A stretch of DNA of 64,000 nucleotides. It comes from Rhizopus arrhizus (taxonomy: Eukaryota > Mucoromycota > Mucoromycetes > Mucorales > Rhizopodaceae). A program made the position numbers and the translations under genes. Positions 13,601 to 26,133 of the stretch are shown here, one piece after another. Position 1 is the stretch's first letter; the number at the start of each line of letters is the position of its first letter. Location of the stretch: NCBI GenBank assembly GCA_024220505.1, contig JAKZZE010000015.1, forward strand, positions 558,001 to 622,000, read 5' to 3'. Under the pieces are notes generated by a model. That model did not search any database. It was not told where the DNA came from and was given only the letters and a program-made list of their open reading frames with translations.

Positions 13601-16600
13601 TTGAGCCTTCCAGCTCAGGAGTGTCCATCAACCAAAAAGTTGAGAGGTAAACAAAATTTTTATACGAAATTGTCGTCAGTAAATAGAATAAGACTAAAGC
13701 ATACATGTATGGTAATCGATGCTTCAGGCTCTCAAGCGATTCAAAGAAAAATTTATACTCAAGAAGACCTTGATAATGACTTCGAGTCTCCCATAAAGTC
13801 TGCTTTCAATTATGTACGATCTAGTGATCCATTTGAAGGTTTCAAAAAGAAGGCAGGTATATTTTGCAATAGTTTATGTTTTCTTTACATGAATAAGCAA
13901 ATTAATACGAATAGAACTAAGCAAAGGAAAGTTTCCCATCAATAATAAAAAAGCAGTCAAAGCAAAGAAGAATAAGCGTAAGAAAGAGGTATCACATACA
14001 TCTGCAGCGCTGGAACAAGAACAAGTTCTAAACATATTTGTTGTTTCTCTTATTGAATCATACAATCATTACAACAAAACATAGATGATAATATTGACAA
14101 AGACTAGTATGCTGCTACTTCTTCTACATCTGTTACTACTACTGCATTTGCTAGTAAAGGATCCAATAAACAAGAAAAGAAGGCTTCTAAAGCTGCTCAA
14201 AAGAAGAAGGCAAACAAGTAGCTCTTGAAATTACCGAAAAAAAAAGAATCTCAGCGATCATCTACAAAGTCAATGAAATGATCTACTTATGGTGGAACCG
14301 ATCATATAAGATTTTCTAGCTCCAAGTATCCTTATCAAGCCAAGAGCAGGCAGAAGCACGTCAAGGATTTACAAAGACTTCAATTATCAAGGGAAATTTG
14401 AACAACGATCGCAAGGATGCTAATATGATTATGGAAATCCAGAAGCTGATATCTTATATAACTCAAGTCGTCTATGCTGGGTCTATTTTTGCAGACTACT
14501 TTTACCTTGGTTAAGCAAAGAACAAGTAAACCCCTGCTGATATTACTCACCGTTTGGTTTATCAACTTTTCTCACTTTGTACTGGATAAGGAAAGAAAGC
14601 GGATGAAGAAGTTAAGAACTGCTTTGATAGGTTTTGCGAGACTTTATCTGAAAGAATCAACCTGGGTAAGCTTAATGGCCAAGGATATTAAGTAATTATT
14701 TTATTCATGGCGAAGCAATGCAAAAGTTTGGTGTGTAACAACATCCCAAGCAAATCTACAACAAGAACTATCCTCTACTTCCTTGGTTTTTTCACTATGG
14801 TTGGCCACAATGTTTTCTGTGGTAACAGTTTAACTGTAGCACAAAGAAAATCTCTTGCTCATAATGTCTATCAAAAGAACTCAATTCCTCTACTTCCAAA
14901 TGACCCTCTTCTGTTGAAAATAGCGATACTAACCAGAATATTGTCAAAGATGCCCTTTTATATTGGAAGGAATAGAATGCTCCTAACTCTAAGAATCCAA
15001 CCGAAGAAAATGTTTATGCAAATCTACATCACTATCTTAAGCGATTTCATGTAACATAAGAGGAAATGAAAAGATAGCGAGTTATTTAAGGGATGCTCCT
15101 CAAAAAGCTTCTATTCCTGGCTATGTTCATAATAGCCTGAACTCTATTGAAAACGTCTCCAATCTGAATGCTAAAAGTTACAAAAGCTTAAAGGGAGCTG
15201 TTCTGGTACCTATTAATTCAAATGGGCCTTTAATTTCTCAAAGGCATTTGCAAAAACTACATGCTGATTATTTAGAAAAGTTCAAGACGCTTATCAAGGA
15301 TACTCAAAAGGAGATTCAAGACAACACGTTCAACCCCAGAAAGTACACTGATTCTAGAGGACCAAAAATGTTTTCTTTATTTCTATTGTATGATTACAAT
15401 TCAAAGTCTATTCAAATTTACAAACAAGTTATCTGGAAGATTGTCAAGTCATGTACCAGTGATAAGGAAAGTATTTCTAGAAAACAACTGACGATGATGT
15501 TACAAGATGATGCTCAAGGTTCTTTGATTTGTCTAAAATAAGCATTAGAAAGGACAATGGTATATCAAATGACAAGCGCAAGCTTTGGTAAGCTATACTA
15601 TTTTCATATATGTGTTTATCGTTTTTTAACTGGTGCTCACCTTTAGAAATTTGATTCTAACAAATGGTTACTTTGTTGAATTTATTTTCAAGAAACCCCC
15701 CCCCCCCTCTTCCCCAAAGTCCTCTCTCAATTCTGATAAAATTCAGAATGCTCTGATTCCTAAGGACTTTGCTGAAAAAAATGAAGAAGTATGAAGCTCT
15801 TGTTTGGGGCATTGATCCCACTATTACTTTATCTGTACTGCAGTCGATTCTGGTTCTTCATCTTCAAAGAAAAGTCTTAGAAATACATCCACCAAAGAAT
15901 ATTATCATATGTGTGGTTTCAATCTTGCTATCCGAGAATGTATACAACGTTAACAACACAACTAAAAAAGTTTTAGATTTATTAGTGAACTGCGCACTTT
16001 CAAAACATCAACTTTGATTGATTTCTCAAAGGCCGCTTTTATCAGACTAAAAAACCACCAAAAGATCTCCAACTACTATACCAAGGATAACTGGTAAGAG
16101 GTTATTATTGGAGGATAAGTATTCTACACTCGCAGTATATATGTTTAGGTTAGTCAAGCTTAATTTCAAACGTTATATCAAAAAATAAAAAGCGACTTAT
16201 GAAATTGCTAAAAGATTATTTGATGAAAGTATCGAGTGCGACAGTAACAGTTCTGTGGGTGAAAAGATACAAAACTGTGACAATAAGTAAAAACGGATCC
16301 AGCTTCCTCCAAAAGACAGCAAGCCACCTATCCTCAACAAGAAAAGAATAGCTGCTTATGATAATAGCTCTTTTTCTAAATCTATGCAAGGAGAATTCCC
16401 TATTCCTACCAGACGAATTACCAATGCTATGAAGTAGATGTCAAAGGATTCACAAAGGAAAGCCGAATCTGTCTATGCTGCTGATGTTTTTTTTTTTTTA
16501 CTAACCAAACATGCAATCAGTGTAAAACCGAAAGCTTGATAAATACTACTTTAGTCGGATCAAAATGAAAAGTACGTGCTGTGCTCAAATGTAACTCTTG

Positions 16601-16690
16601 TAGCATCGCATGGTTGCCAAAAATATACACTATATTATTACATACATGCCATAATGCAATAATAAAAGATCTTCTGAATACATGAATTCC
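13601..16690 (+). pseudogene. Heavily decayed Fanzor (eukaryotic TnpB-like nuclease) gene
   Basis: No continuous ORF, but conserved pieces appear in order on the plus strand in shifting frames. A RuvC-I-like WGIDPT lies near 15803, and after a frameshift STKEYYHMCGFN near 15890. A RuvC-II-side segment (SKSMQGEFPIPTRRITNAMK, then a stop) lies near 16377. Then comes a zinc ribbon with CNQCKTESL near 16512 and LKCNSCSIAW near 16592, where the W should begin the WNRD RuvC-III motif but the RD is lost. Upstream fragments at 13601-13860, 14340-14700 and 15248-15541 keep codon-like composition and probably are the N-terminal half. Numerous stops and frameshifts make it non-functional. This Fanzor lineage differs from the one at 38.4-40.1 kb. 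Exact ends are uncertain. Confidence 0.72.
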
Positions 16691-17702
16691 CCTTCTTCTG
16701 AGGACTGTATGAGAACTCCATAACGGGTTCTCATCCCTTACCTAGCGAGTAAGTTGTATATAATGCTTTTTGTGATGATCTTTTATTAACATTCATGTAT
16801 GTATTTATATCTTTGGGTATCTCTCTTCTATTTTCACTGCTTGTTCTATCTCAAACTACCTCAAATTGGTTAATTATTATCAAAAGTTCATCACTCTGTT
16901 TCCAAATTATTTCACCACTTTTTCCTAAATTATTTTTTATTTTTCCCAAAAATTTCAAAAGCACAATGTAATAAAAGATAACAATTTAATAGAAAAATTT
17001 AATTTAATCATATAAAATTCCGTACAAAAAAAAAAGAACCATATAAAAAATAATAATCATGATGCAACATTCAAAAAGAGCAAACACCATAAAAGTGGTC
17101 TACACGACTAGAGCTTCTGAGTTGTATGCCCATTGTTGCATTCAGCTACACGCCTTCTGCAGTAGTTTGTAAAACATTACTATAGCTTCAAACATAGTAT
17201 TTTTAAAACATCCTAAAAAACATTATACGACTCTTCATTGGATAATTTAAAATCACAAGTAAAGAGCCCATGATTCAAGTTAGATGAAAAATGCATGTAC
17301 CAATACATTCAAAACGATTTCTTCTCCCTTTTTTTTTGTGATTCTACAAAAGGAATTATTGTGTGCGACGTTGCTTATATTTAGCTGCAACTTTATCATC
17401 AGATTCCGTGTAACAGAGTATTGTATTATAAAGAAAGGACAAAAAGCATAAAGTGAAAAAGAAAATACAAAAGAGATATGAAAAGATGATGATTTTGTTT
17501 TTATTTCAATTGAATTGAAAAAGACAGAGAAACCAAGTTTCTTTAGGCTTCTTTGTTTTTATGTGCAAATAAAAAAAGTCCCTTTTTCTGATTTTAAAAG
17601 GTTGTGTGCCCAACTTTCAAACCGAAAAGTAGTTTAGAAAATACGTTTTTTCTTTCCTTTTTTTTTTAATACCCTTTACTTCATTTCTATTTTTACTCTT
17701 GA
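16691..17702. other. Intergenic, upstream region of the DYRK kinase
   Basis: AT-rich with pyrimidine tracts close to the kinase start. The first part may still belong to the right end of the decayed transposon. No exon seen. Confidence 0.4.
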
Positions 17703-20054
17703 ATGTCATTTACCAACAAACTAAAAGAAGGTTGGTTAGCAACCCCACCACCGGCTTATCCACCAAAATCAAAAGCGCGATATTCTTCTGTCTGGAATCG
17801 ATCAAAGAGTCAATTGAAGGCATCTTCTTATGTTGACATCTTGAGCGATCGGCAGGACTGGTTGGATGGCTACTCACAGAGCGATCCAAACCTGAACGAT
17901 AAGCATTCAGTTCAAAGAAAGACCAAGTCCTTAAGGGACACAGGGGCAAAAAAGGAACACAAACAGACAAAGAAAACGCCAGGCTCCAAGCGAAGCGCTT
18001 CTTTGGGTTACTACCAAAAGAACGAAAGCAGATCATCCAACAGCTTATCTGATTATCAAGGATACTCTCGTCAAAGCAGTGTCGCATCTTCTTCAGGTCG
18101 CTCGTTTACTTATTCACCACCGCCACCTTGTATCAGTCAATCTCCATCCCCGTCAAGTATCCCACCAGTACCACCCATGCCCAAACAACTTCGAGTATCT
18201 TCTTTAAGCCAAGTAGGTAGAAAATCGAGTAGGTCCTCGTCTGATTATATGGCTAGTTTCAGCCAGGATTTAGCAGAGATAGAGAGTGATATCAGACTAT
18301 TGGAAATCCAAAGAGAAAGACATTCACAATTTATGGCACAGCAAAAAGAAGAGATCAAAAGAATGCAAAAAGAACATGAGGAATCATTAGTTCAAAAAGA
18401 GTCAACCAAGAAAAGCCAAGGTCGTAGACGAGGAAAGGTAGAATTCTACTCTGGGACTTTTTTTTTGGTAATAACGTATCTTTTATGTATAGACACTGCC
18501 AGGAAGCTTAGCCACTCCACCACCACAACCTAGTAAGCTACTGCCTCCCATGACGCTCAACCCAATAGAAATAAATATACCCACAAAACCAACTCTTCCT
18601 GCCAATCTAAAGCTTCGCCAGAGTCTTTCGACAGATCTTCTCAAGTCAACTCAAAAGGAGTCTCCTCCTCCTCCTCCTACACCCAGACGAAGCGAATCAT
18701 CCTTACCAAAGGACATAGCAGAGGGTGCACGGTATCCAAAGAGTGTCTATACTGCGTTAAAATATTACGGAAAATACTTGTCCGAATATGAAAAGAAGGA
18801 GATTCAAGATTATCCAGAGGTGTATTTTGTTGGGTCTCAGGCAAAGGTAAAGTACAGAGGAAGAGAAACAGACGATGAACGAGGAAACTATCGAATTATA
18901 CCCCAAGATCATCTCGCCTATCGATACGAAATCATCGATAGCCTTGGCCGAGGATCGTTTGGTCAAGTGGTGAAATGTGTGGATCACAAGACGGGACAAA
19001 GGGTGGCTGTCAAGCTCATTCGAAACAGAAAGAGGTTTCAAGCACAGGCATTGACCGAGTTGAATATTCTAAAGAAACTGGTTCAGTGGGATACACACGA
19101 TGAATATCATACTGCTCGAATGGTAGATCATTTTCAGTTTAGAGGACATTTGTGTATCGTCTTTGAATGTTTGAGTATGAATCTGTATGAACTTATCAAG
19201 AATAATCATTTTCATGGCTTAAGCGCAGGCCTAATCAAGAGGTTACTCCTTTTTTATGTGTTTATGCGTTTGTAGGCTCATATTTATCATTAGATTTACA
19301 ACCCAAATACTACATGCCTTGAACTTGCTACATGATCATAAAGTAATTCACTGCGACTTAAAACCTGAGGTAATATAAAAAAAAAACAAGTTAAACTAAA
19401 AGAATTAAATAAAAATAACATAGATTAGAATATTATGCTAAAACATCCAGCTAAAACTTTGATTAAAGTCATTGATTTTGGCAGTAGTTGCTTTGAGTCA
19501 CAGAAAGGTAACAAGATAGATATAAATAGATAGTGACATTAAATAATACATCTCATATTAGTTTACACGTACATTCAAAGTCGATTCTATAGATCACCTG
19601 AAGTTATATTAGGGTTATCGTATCATATGGCGATTGATATGTGGAGCCTAGGATGTATTATAGCAGAATTATATACGGGTGCACCACTTTTTCCGGGTGA
19701 GAATGAACAAGATCAATTGGCTTGTATTATGGAAATCATGGGTGTGCCAGAGAGACATTTGATTGATAGATGCACGAGAAGGAAGCTATTTTTTGGTAAT
19801 GATAGTAGTAGAGAACATAAAGGATTATATAAAATGATAATAATGAATGGATTGAAATAGACTCAAATGGCAAACCACGTATTAGGTCTAATTCGAAAGG
19901 AAAGAAAAGATACCCAAATACAAAGTCCTTATTTCAAGCACTGAGAAGTCGAGATGTTGTGTTTATTGATTTTATTCAAAAATGTTTAACTTGGGATCCC
20001 AATCATCGTATGACATCTAAAGAAGCACTCGAGCACGAATGGATTTGTAAATAA
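17703..20054 (+). CDS. DYRK-family dual-specificity protein kinase (Pom1/DYRK2-like)
   Basis: Six exons, 17703-18437, 18493-19241, 19294-19369, 19429-19507, 19562-19795 and 19861-20054, join to 688 residues. A Ser/Pro-rich N-terminal arm of about 300 residues includes a coiled-coil-like segment near 195-240. It is followed by a DYRK homology box ([14 protein letters not shown], near 325) and the kinase domain from about 388. Motifs present are [23 protein letters not shown] (the DYRK-type HCD, near 514), DFGSSCFE and an activation loop with [14 protein letters not shown]. The first Tyr-x-Tyr corresponds to the autophosphorylated site of the family. The DH box before the kinase points to the DYRK2/Pom1 class rather than Yak1. 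In fungi this class acts in polarity, cell size and stress control, but the substrate here is unknown. Confidence 0.93.
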
Positions 20055-22675
20055 AGCTATATTATTTAATACGATATCAAAATTAGCTTTTTATATAAAA
20101 CCTGTTTAATTCTTTCCCTTTACTCTTTTCTTTTTCGTTGCAACATACAATCCCTCTTTATACTGCTATAGAATAGAAATAGGTGTAATAATAATAAAAA
20201 AGGAGCTTATCAGTAGTCTTTTATAAACAATTTAATTGTAATAGTGAATCATGAATATCTTCTATTGATGACTTGATTGGCTGAGGGGGTTTTCTGCTTG
20301 ACTTTTAGGAATGAAAAAATCTTCTTCAAAATTGAACTTGTAATCAGATATTATGATCTGTCCTATTATTTCTACGTCCCTCTATACAATCTTTCTAACA
20401 TTAAACATCATATTTATCGCACAGTGATTTTTCTTATAAAAGCTAGATTTGAAATCACGATTGTAAAAAAAGGGGACAAAACCAGTTTTTTTATGTGTGT
20501 ATTTCTTTGAATGGGACAAGCGTAGGTCTTTAAAAAATTATGGAAATTTTATGCAGATTGATGTACAGCCAAAAAAAAAAAAATTAAATACTGAATGTTC
20601 ATGTCGCATTCATACTTTTTTGTTTCACTTCCCCTTTTGAATCAAAGAAACGCTTTGAGCTGATCCTATGAAATTAAAACAAGTCATTTGTCTTGCTTTT
20701 CATCAACATAGAGAGATGAAACTCTTTATCGTTCCTTTTCTAGTAAATACGTGTACAGTAAGACAGAAATGTTTGTCACAAAAGATATGAAACAAATAAT
20801 TAAATGGTTAAATAAAACATCTCTCTCTCTCTCTTTTCTTTACTATTTTTTATTGAATGTAGTCAATATCAAATGAAATGCTGTATACAACTGAAACTAA
20901 GTTGGAAATGATCTTTTAGATACAACATACTAAAAAGCCATGGTATATATTTAAATAAAAGAAAACAAACAGTATCCTATAAAACGAAATACAACCTAAC
21001 AAAGGTTGCTATCATCAAATAATTCAAGTAGCAAAAAATGACTTTTTCAAAAGGTAGGTTTTATCTAAATATATACCATCAGCTCATCGTTCAAGGGCTT
21101 CAAACAGAAGTGAGTTGGAGCATTAAATAAATAAATAAAACAATTGATGTTGATTATCAATGCTGATGGTATTCTTGCAGTGAAACAAATGATTCACTAG
21201 GTTTTGAAAATGAATTGAAGCAGACTAGAGGACATCTGTCACTTTTTTTTTCTTAAAAAAAAAAAGGTGAGTGGAGGGAAGGAGAGGACCAAGTTTACTT
21301 TCAAAAGATAAATAATTGGCAAATATCTTGTATAAAATGAAAAAAAAGGGTAAATAATTATAAACTAAATTCACCAACAGTACATTCAGCTACACTTGTT
21401 TTCCTGTAAAAGAAAGATGATAACCACCAGTTCATTATAGTCTTGAATTGTATTGCCTTATTGTATACTAAAGAGACAATAAACCAAAGGCTTACAAAAG
21501 ACAATCCTGGCTATTCAGCAAGAGTTGATCTGATAATGACATAAAAAATGATATACATCATGGATGAGGATGAAAAGCGAAACAAGAAAAAAAAAAGTAG
21601 GAGTGAGAAATGTTGTGATGCAGAAACCGGCCGATTTGATTATAGTTTAAAAAGGATAATTGAGCTATTGGCACTCTTTATCAAATTACAAAAGTTTTTT
21701 GATGGGAGGGCTGCCACTAAATAGAAACCAAGAGAGTTGAGAACGCTTGACTTTTTAGTTATCAACCTATGACGATATGATTTATATGGTGCGTCTTGAA
21801 AAAGCTTTATAGAATAATCTTAACCTTGGATAAAGCTCACTCATCATTTCAGCTAGATAATTTTGCAACAGTAATCCACCTTTCTTAATCGCTTTTCAAA
21901 TAGTTGATGACGACCGTCGTAATCTTTTTTTTTTTTTTTTTTTTTTTTTTTTCCTTTTTAGAACGCATGCAGCAAGTCACTTGTGCTCTGTTTTTTTTTT
22001 TAAAAAAAAAGGGGGGGGGGAAATTTCTAGTATGCGGATAGTTTATTCAGGAAAGGTTAAAATAGGACGATTCGCTGTATAAGATCGAATAACAAAGCTC
22101 AAGTGGCTGAATCACCCCTCTGACCTTCTTTTTCACTCTTTTTCTTTAAAAAAAAAAAAAAAGAACAGTGCCCAGAGAGACAGAAAAAATCTTGCAGAAA
22201 AAAAAAATAGATGCGATTGTCTATGAATCAAAAAAGAGTTGATTCCACAAAAAACAAGTGTCACGTGCATACATGAAGCACTTGTACATCTCATCTTTAT
22301 CATCCTGAATAAGCAAAATTGTGCGTGAATTTTTTTTTTTACATAAAAGATCGGTGCCAGCCAATCACAAACAAAAGTAGTTCAAATAAGATGGGACAAA
22401 AAAGTCAACTTGTTCGGACTTTTTTTTTTTTTTTTTTTTTCTTGGAACGCGGAACTTCGGTTTTATTCCAAATTTCACTGATCTCCGCTCGGTGGACATA
22501 CACAAAAGGTAGGATCTTTATTGAATAAAAAGTGATGTTGTATGTCAACAGGTGGGTCTTGAATGTAAACCGGGAGGATGGATGAGATTTGATGAAAAAG
22601 AAAACAGCGGTATGAGTGAATGACAAGGTTGCGGAGTAGCTGTACGTGAAAAAGGTGCAGTAAGATGCGTTTTAA

Positions 22676-22710
<35 letters not shown>

Positions 22711-22719
22711 TCTTTAATA
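20055..22719. other. 2.7 kb AT-rich intergenic region
   Basis: No gene seen on either strand. It contains many homopolymer runs (T near 21925-21952, A9 followed by G10 near 22003-22020) and a CT microsatellite at about 20820-20834. The last 150 bases form a T-rich promoter-like segment of the transporter gene. No tRNA was recognised. Confidence 0.45.
22678..22709 (+). repeat. Uninterrupted T32 tract just upstream of a start codon
   Basis: A run of 32 T residues ends 10 bases before the ATG of the Ccc1-like gene. Poly(dA:dT) tracts exclude nucleosomes and are common in fungal promoters, so a promoter role is plausible. Run length may vary between assemblies because homopolymers are hard to sequence. 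Confidence 0.6.
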
Positions 22720-23666
22720 ATGTCTATTCTGTTCAACAAATTACGACGAAGACCTTCACATGAACCAGAATCCTATCGTCATGTAGAAGAACATTTTGAA
22801 TCAGCAGAAATCGTTCGAGATACGATCATTGGTCTTTCTGGTAATAAAAAGGACGAGTAAGAGACAGCGAGAATTAAACGTGTCGATTAGATGGTTTGAC
22901 TGTCCCTTTTGCTTTGGCTGCCGGTCTTTCTTCTCTTGGTAGTTCAAAGATTGTGATTTATGGTGGTGCTGCAGGTAAGAAAAGAGAGGGTTGGGATTTC
23001 TTGTGAGATACTAAACGTTTTGGATCATAGAACTTGTGAGGTAATCAGGATGGTTTGTAGAAAAACCTATTTATCATTTTATTAGTGGTGCTATTTCGAT
23101 GGGTTTAGGAGGCTATTTGGCTGCGAGAGCAGAAATTGAACATTATCGAACGGAACGTATCAGAGAAGAAATGGAAGTAGAAGAGTGTCCACAAGATGAA
23201 GAAGAGGAAATTGTTGAAATCTTGGAACCTTATGGACTCGACCGACAAACGATTCAACCTATTATTGAAAAATTAAAGAGTGATCCTCAAAAGTTTGTTG
23301 ATTTCATGATGAAGTTTGAATTAAATCTAGAAATGCCTGATCCTCACCGTAGTTGGGTAAAGTTCAATAGAGACATCTTTTTATACCCTAACCCATCTTT
23401 AGATCTCTGCACTGACCATCGGTCTTTCTTATTTTGTGGGTGGTTTGATTCCTTTACTTCCTTATTTCTTTATCGATGACGCAACCATTGCTTTATATGT
23501 CTCGGTCGCTGTCACTTCACTCACATTATTAATATTTGGCTATATCAAGAGTAGGCTAGTGAACCCAAGAGGTGCTATCTCGGGCGCATTTCAAACTTTA
23601 TTGATTGGTGCTGTTGCAGCAGGTGCAAGTTATGGTATTGTTTATCTTTTACCTCAAGGGCCTTAA
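22720..23666 (+). CDS. Vacuolar Fe2+/Mn2+ transporter, Ccc1/VIT1 family
   Basis: Five exons, 22720-22840, 22891-22974, 23031-23040, 23086-23356 and 23403-23666, give 249 residues. Family hallmarks are RDTIIGLSDGLTVPFALAAG near residue 35, ELVSGAISMGLGGYLAARAE near 70, and a long acidic cytosolic loop with EEMEVEECPQDEEEEI (the metal-binding region of VIT/Ccc1 proteins). Three further hydrophobic helices end in GASYGIVYLL. Members store iron or manganese in the vacuole by exchange with protons. The third exon is only 10 nt, yet it is required to rebuild ELVSGAIS. Length and topology (five membrane segments) match the family. Iron versus manganese preference cannot be told. Confidence 0.93.
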
Positions 23667-23755
23667 ATCACTTAGAATATATGTGTGTGTGTGTATATGA
23701 TGATTACATTAATTTAAGATATATAAAAAAAAAAGAAAGATTTGTATTTTATTAT

Positions 23756-24626
23756 TTACATTTTCAAGTTTTGAAACATGAGTTCAACTTGATTACGATT
23801 GATTTCATTTTCTAGGTATTGTTGTCCTCCATCATCTAAAAAGTTTTTCTGTACGTAATCTTCATAAGATTCATACTCTGCAGAGTCTATCATGCTATTT
23901 AGTTCAGAATAAAGTGATTGTCAGTTTACCTTCTTGTATTTGTACTTGTTGTAAAATAGGAGCCAATTGATCCCAAATGTCACCCTCTTTTCGATGATAG
24001 ACCAATTCATATATATCTTGTATGGTCTGTGTCCAAGGTAAAGAATGATGTGTGTTATTTTGAATGACAGCCATCACTTGTTCAAATAAATCGTGGTTTC
24101 CAATGACATGATACATTCTGTCCAGATCAAGAAATCCATGCTGAACACAGTCCTCTTTAGCCAAATAGTGATGTTCATCCTCTGTGATCACATGCATCAC
24201 ACAGTCGCGTACATCGACCGGTAGTTGATTGAGAAATTGAAGCAAGATGGGTTTGATCTCTTGGGGCTGAACGGGTGTAGTGATATCCAGACACAGACAG
24301 CGTACAAAGAATTCAAGTTCAAGATCGCTTTCTAAAAAGCAAGACACCTTGTAGATCAGTGGGTAGTGATCAGCTACAGTCTGTAAAAGAATTTCATCTT
24401 TGGAAGATTCAGTTGCCCTATTCAAGAGTTCTTGAAAGCTTTCGAGTAGTTTTGGCATTTCTGTCGCAAAGATCGGTGACCATCGTTGCGTGATGGTCCA
24501 GAGAGGTGCAAACTTGGGTGATTTCAAAGAGAGAATGAAACTGTTAAACAGTTGTTGATCTGCACAGTGTTGGTGAACAGTAGACAAAAAGTGATAAATA
24601 TTGATGGCAGTAAGTGAGTGATTCAT
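23756..24626 (-). CDS. Unknown helical protein, 275 residues
   Basis: Exons 24626-23930 and 23886-23756, separated by a 43-bp intron, give 275 residues. The protein is Leu/His/Gln-rich and looks all-alpha (FLSTVHQHCADQQLFNSF, FVRCLCLDITTPVQPQ, RMYHVIGNHDLFEQVMAV), resembling HEAT-like or clathrin-adaptor-like helical folds. The end is acidic and Gln/Asn-rich (ESYEDYVQKNFLDDGGQQ). There is no signal peptide or membrane segment. The start was set at the ATG at 24626; an in-frame upstream ATG is separated from it by poly-Phe/Asn sequence that looks like leader. The downstream intron replaces an apparent early stop. I do not recognise the family. It is convergent with the Ccc1-like gene, only 90 bp away. 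Confidence 0.72.
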
Positions 24627-25020
24627 TTTCAAACAATTAAAAAAAAAAAATAGTATTTCATGCAATTTTTATTTTAAAAGTGGATGCCTTTCTCGTTATA
24701 TCTCATCTCATTGGCTATCGTTCGTTTTTGGAAAAAAGAAAAAAAAAAAAAAAAATAGTAAACACGAGCTATCTTGTAGCAAGCCTATTCATTTCCGTAC
24801 CCTGTCTGCTAATCATAGTGCCCTTCAACCGCAAAAAAAAAAAAAGAAAAAGAAAAAACAACAACAGACTCCATTTCGTACACTCTTGCTCTCCCTTCCT
24901 TTTTTTTTATATCTATCCAGTGTATGCAGAATAAACCCCGTTCATTCATGCCTTGAAGATCCTAAACAGAGATAGGCTTGACTGGATTTATACAGGATGA
25001 CAAGTGAAGATTAGATTTGT
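24627..25020. other. Short intergenic spacer, A-rich
   Basis: Contains several poly-A runs on the plus strand. It is the upstream region of the 23756-24626 gene and the downstream region of the LRR gene. No exon seen. Confidence 0.4.
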
Positions 25021-25979
25021 TTAGCTTTTTTTAATCTTATGCTCCCATTTTTTAAACAAGGGTTGGTTTTGTTTATGAAAAAGACGCGTTTGGTCAGCAA
25101 AGGTAGCCAGCAGTCGATCGGATTCAGTCGACCAGTGAGGTGAACAAAGTCGATATTCCAGTGGAATCCACAGTTCGTTTCGCTCGATCCATCGACCTCT
25201 GGAGACAAACGAATCAAAAAACGGACCTTGACAGTGATGACAGGTCTGAACCCTGGCCAGATAACCTTCCAAGGTCTCTGGCAGGGTTACCTTTTGACCG
25301 TGGCCGATCAGAGTTCTCGCACAGATCTCGAGTAGGGAAGGCGGAGGCTGAGATCGATCAAAGTGATCAAGGCTGGTGGCGAGTGGACAGCCGTCGAGTC
25401 CGAGTTGACGCAGATAGGGTAATTGGATGATTTGTGCGGGTAAGAGAGAGATGGGATTGAATGATAAATCAAGTGAGACGAGGGAAGAGAGACCTTCGAG
25501 AGTGAATGGGAGTTGAGAGAGTTGGTTGTGTTGAAGATGTATGGATTGTAGTCTGGAGAGGTGACCAAGGTAAGGTGTCATGGATCGTAAGTTGTTGTAG
25601 GATAAGTCAATGTGTTTAAGTCGAGAGAGATGACAGATTGTGTCTGGTATGAAAATCAAGCTGTTGTTTGAAACTGATAAATATTCTAATTGATTTAAAT
25701 AGCCTATTGCATTCGGTAATTCATTTAAATGATTATTTGATCTATTGTATCTGTTAATAGAGTTATTAACTATGTTTTATATTACAAGTCTAGTCTTTTG
25801 ATGGTGGATAATAAACTGATATTGGGTGTGATGGTATAAATACTCTTTTCTGAAAGATTAATCATCTTTTGATGTATTTTTATATCTTTTATTCTTATTT
25901 CTTGTTCTTCACAACTTGGGTCAATCATCGATATCTTGTATCCAAACAGACAATCTTCTTTACTCGTTGTTTGTCCCAT
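25021..25979 (-). CDS. Leucine-rich-repeat protein with Cys-containing C-terminal domain, possibly N-myristoylated (LRR paralogue A)
   Basis: Exons 25979-25786 and 25750-25021 join across a 35-bp intron to 307 residues. The N-terminus MGQTTSK fits the N-myristoylation consensus (Gly2, Ser6). About five typical LRRs follow (LKHIDLSYNNLRSM, LQSIHLQHNQLSQLP, LVSLDLSFNPISLLP). After them come PSLLEICARTL, then CHHCQGPFFDSF, then WIPLEYRLCSPHWSTESDRLL. This C-terminal block, a CxxC-GP(F/Y)F segment plus W-x-P-x-EYRLC-S-x-HW, is shared with the LRR gene at 43115-44154. An intron after an LDL triplet, in the same phase, is also shared. LRRs of this SDS22-like type bind proteins; the partner is unknown. 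The Cys-rich end could bind zinc, which is inference. Confidence 0.85.
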
Positions 25980-26133
25980 AAAAAAAAATAAAAATGAAAA
26001 TGAAAAAGCCGTAAAGTCATCCGAATTAAAAATTAAAAATAAAATAAAAAAAAAGGAGAGGGGGGAGGAGGGGGGGGGGAAATAAATAAATAAAAAATAC
26101 ACTTTTTTTTTTTTCAATAGGTGATTTATATTT

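Noticed and set aside
20055..22719. Search for tRNA, rRNA or centromere-like repeats
   Set aside because: No cloverleaf-like or tandem unit could be supported by eye; only homopolymers and a CT microsatellite.
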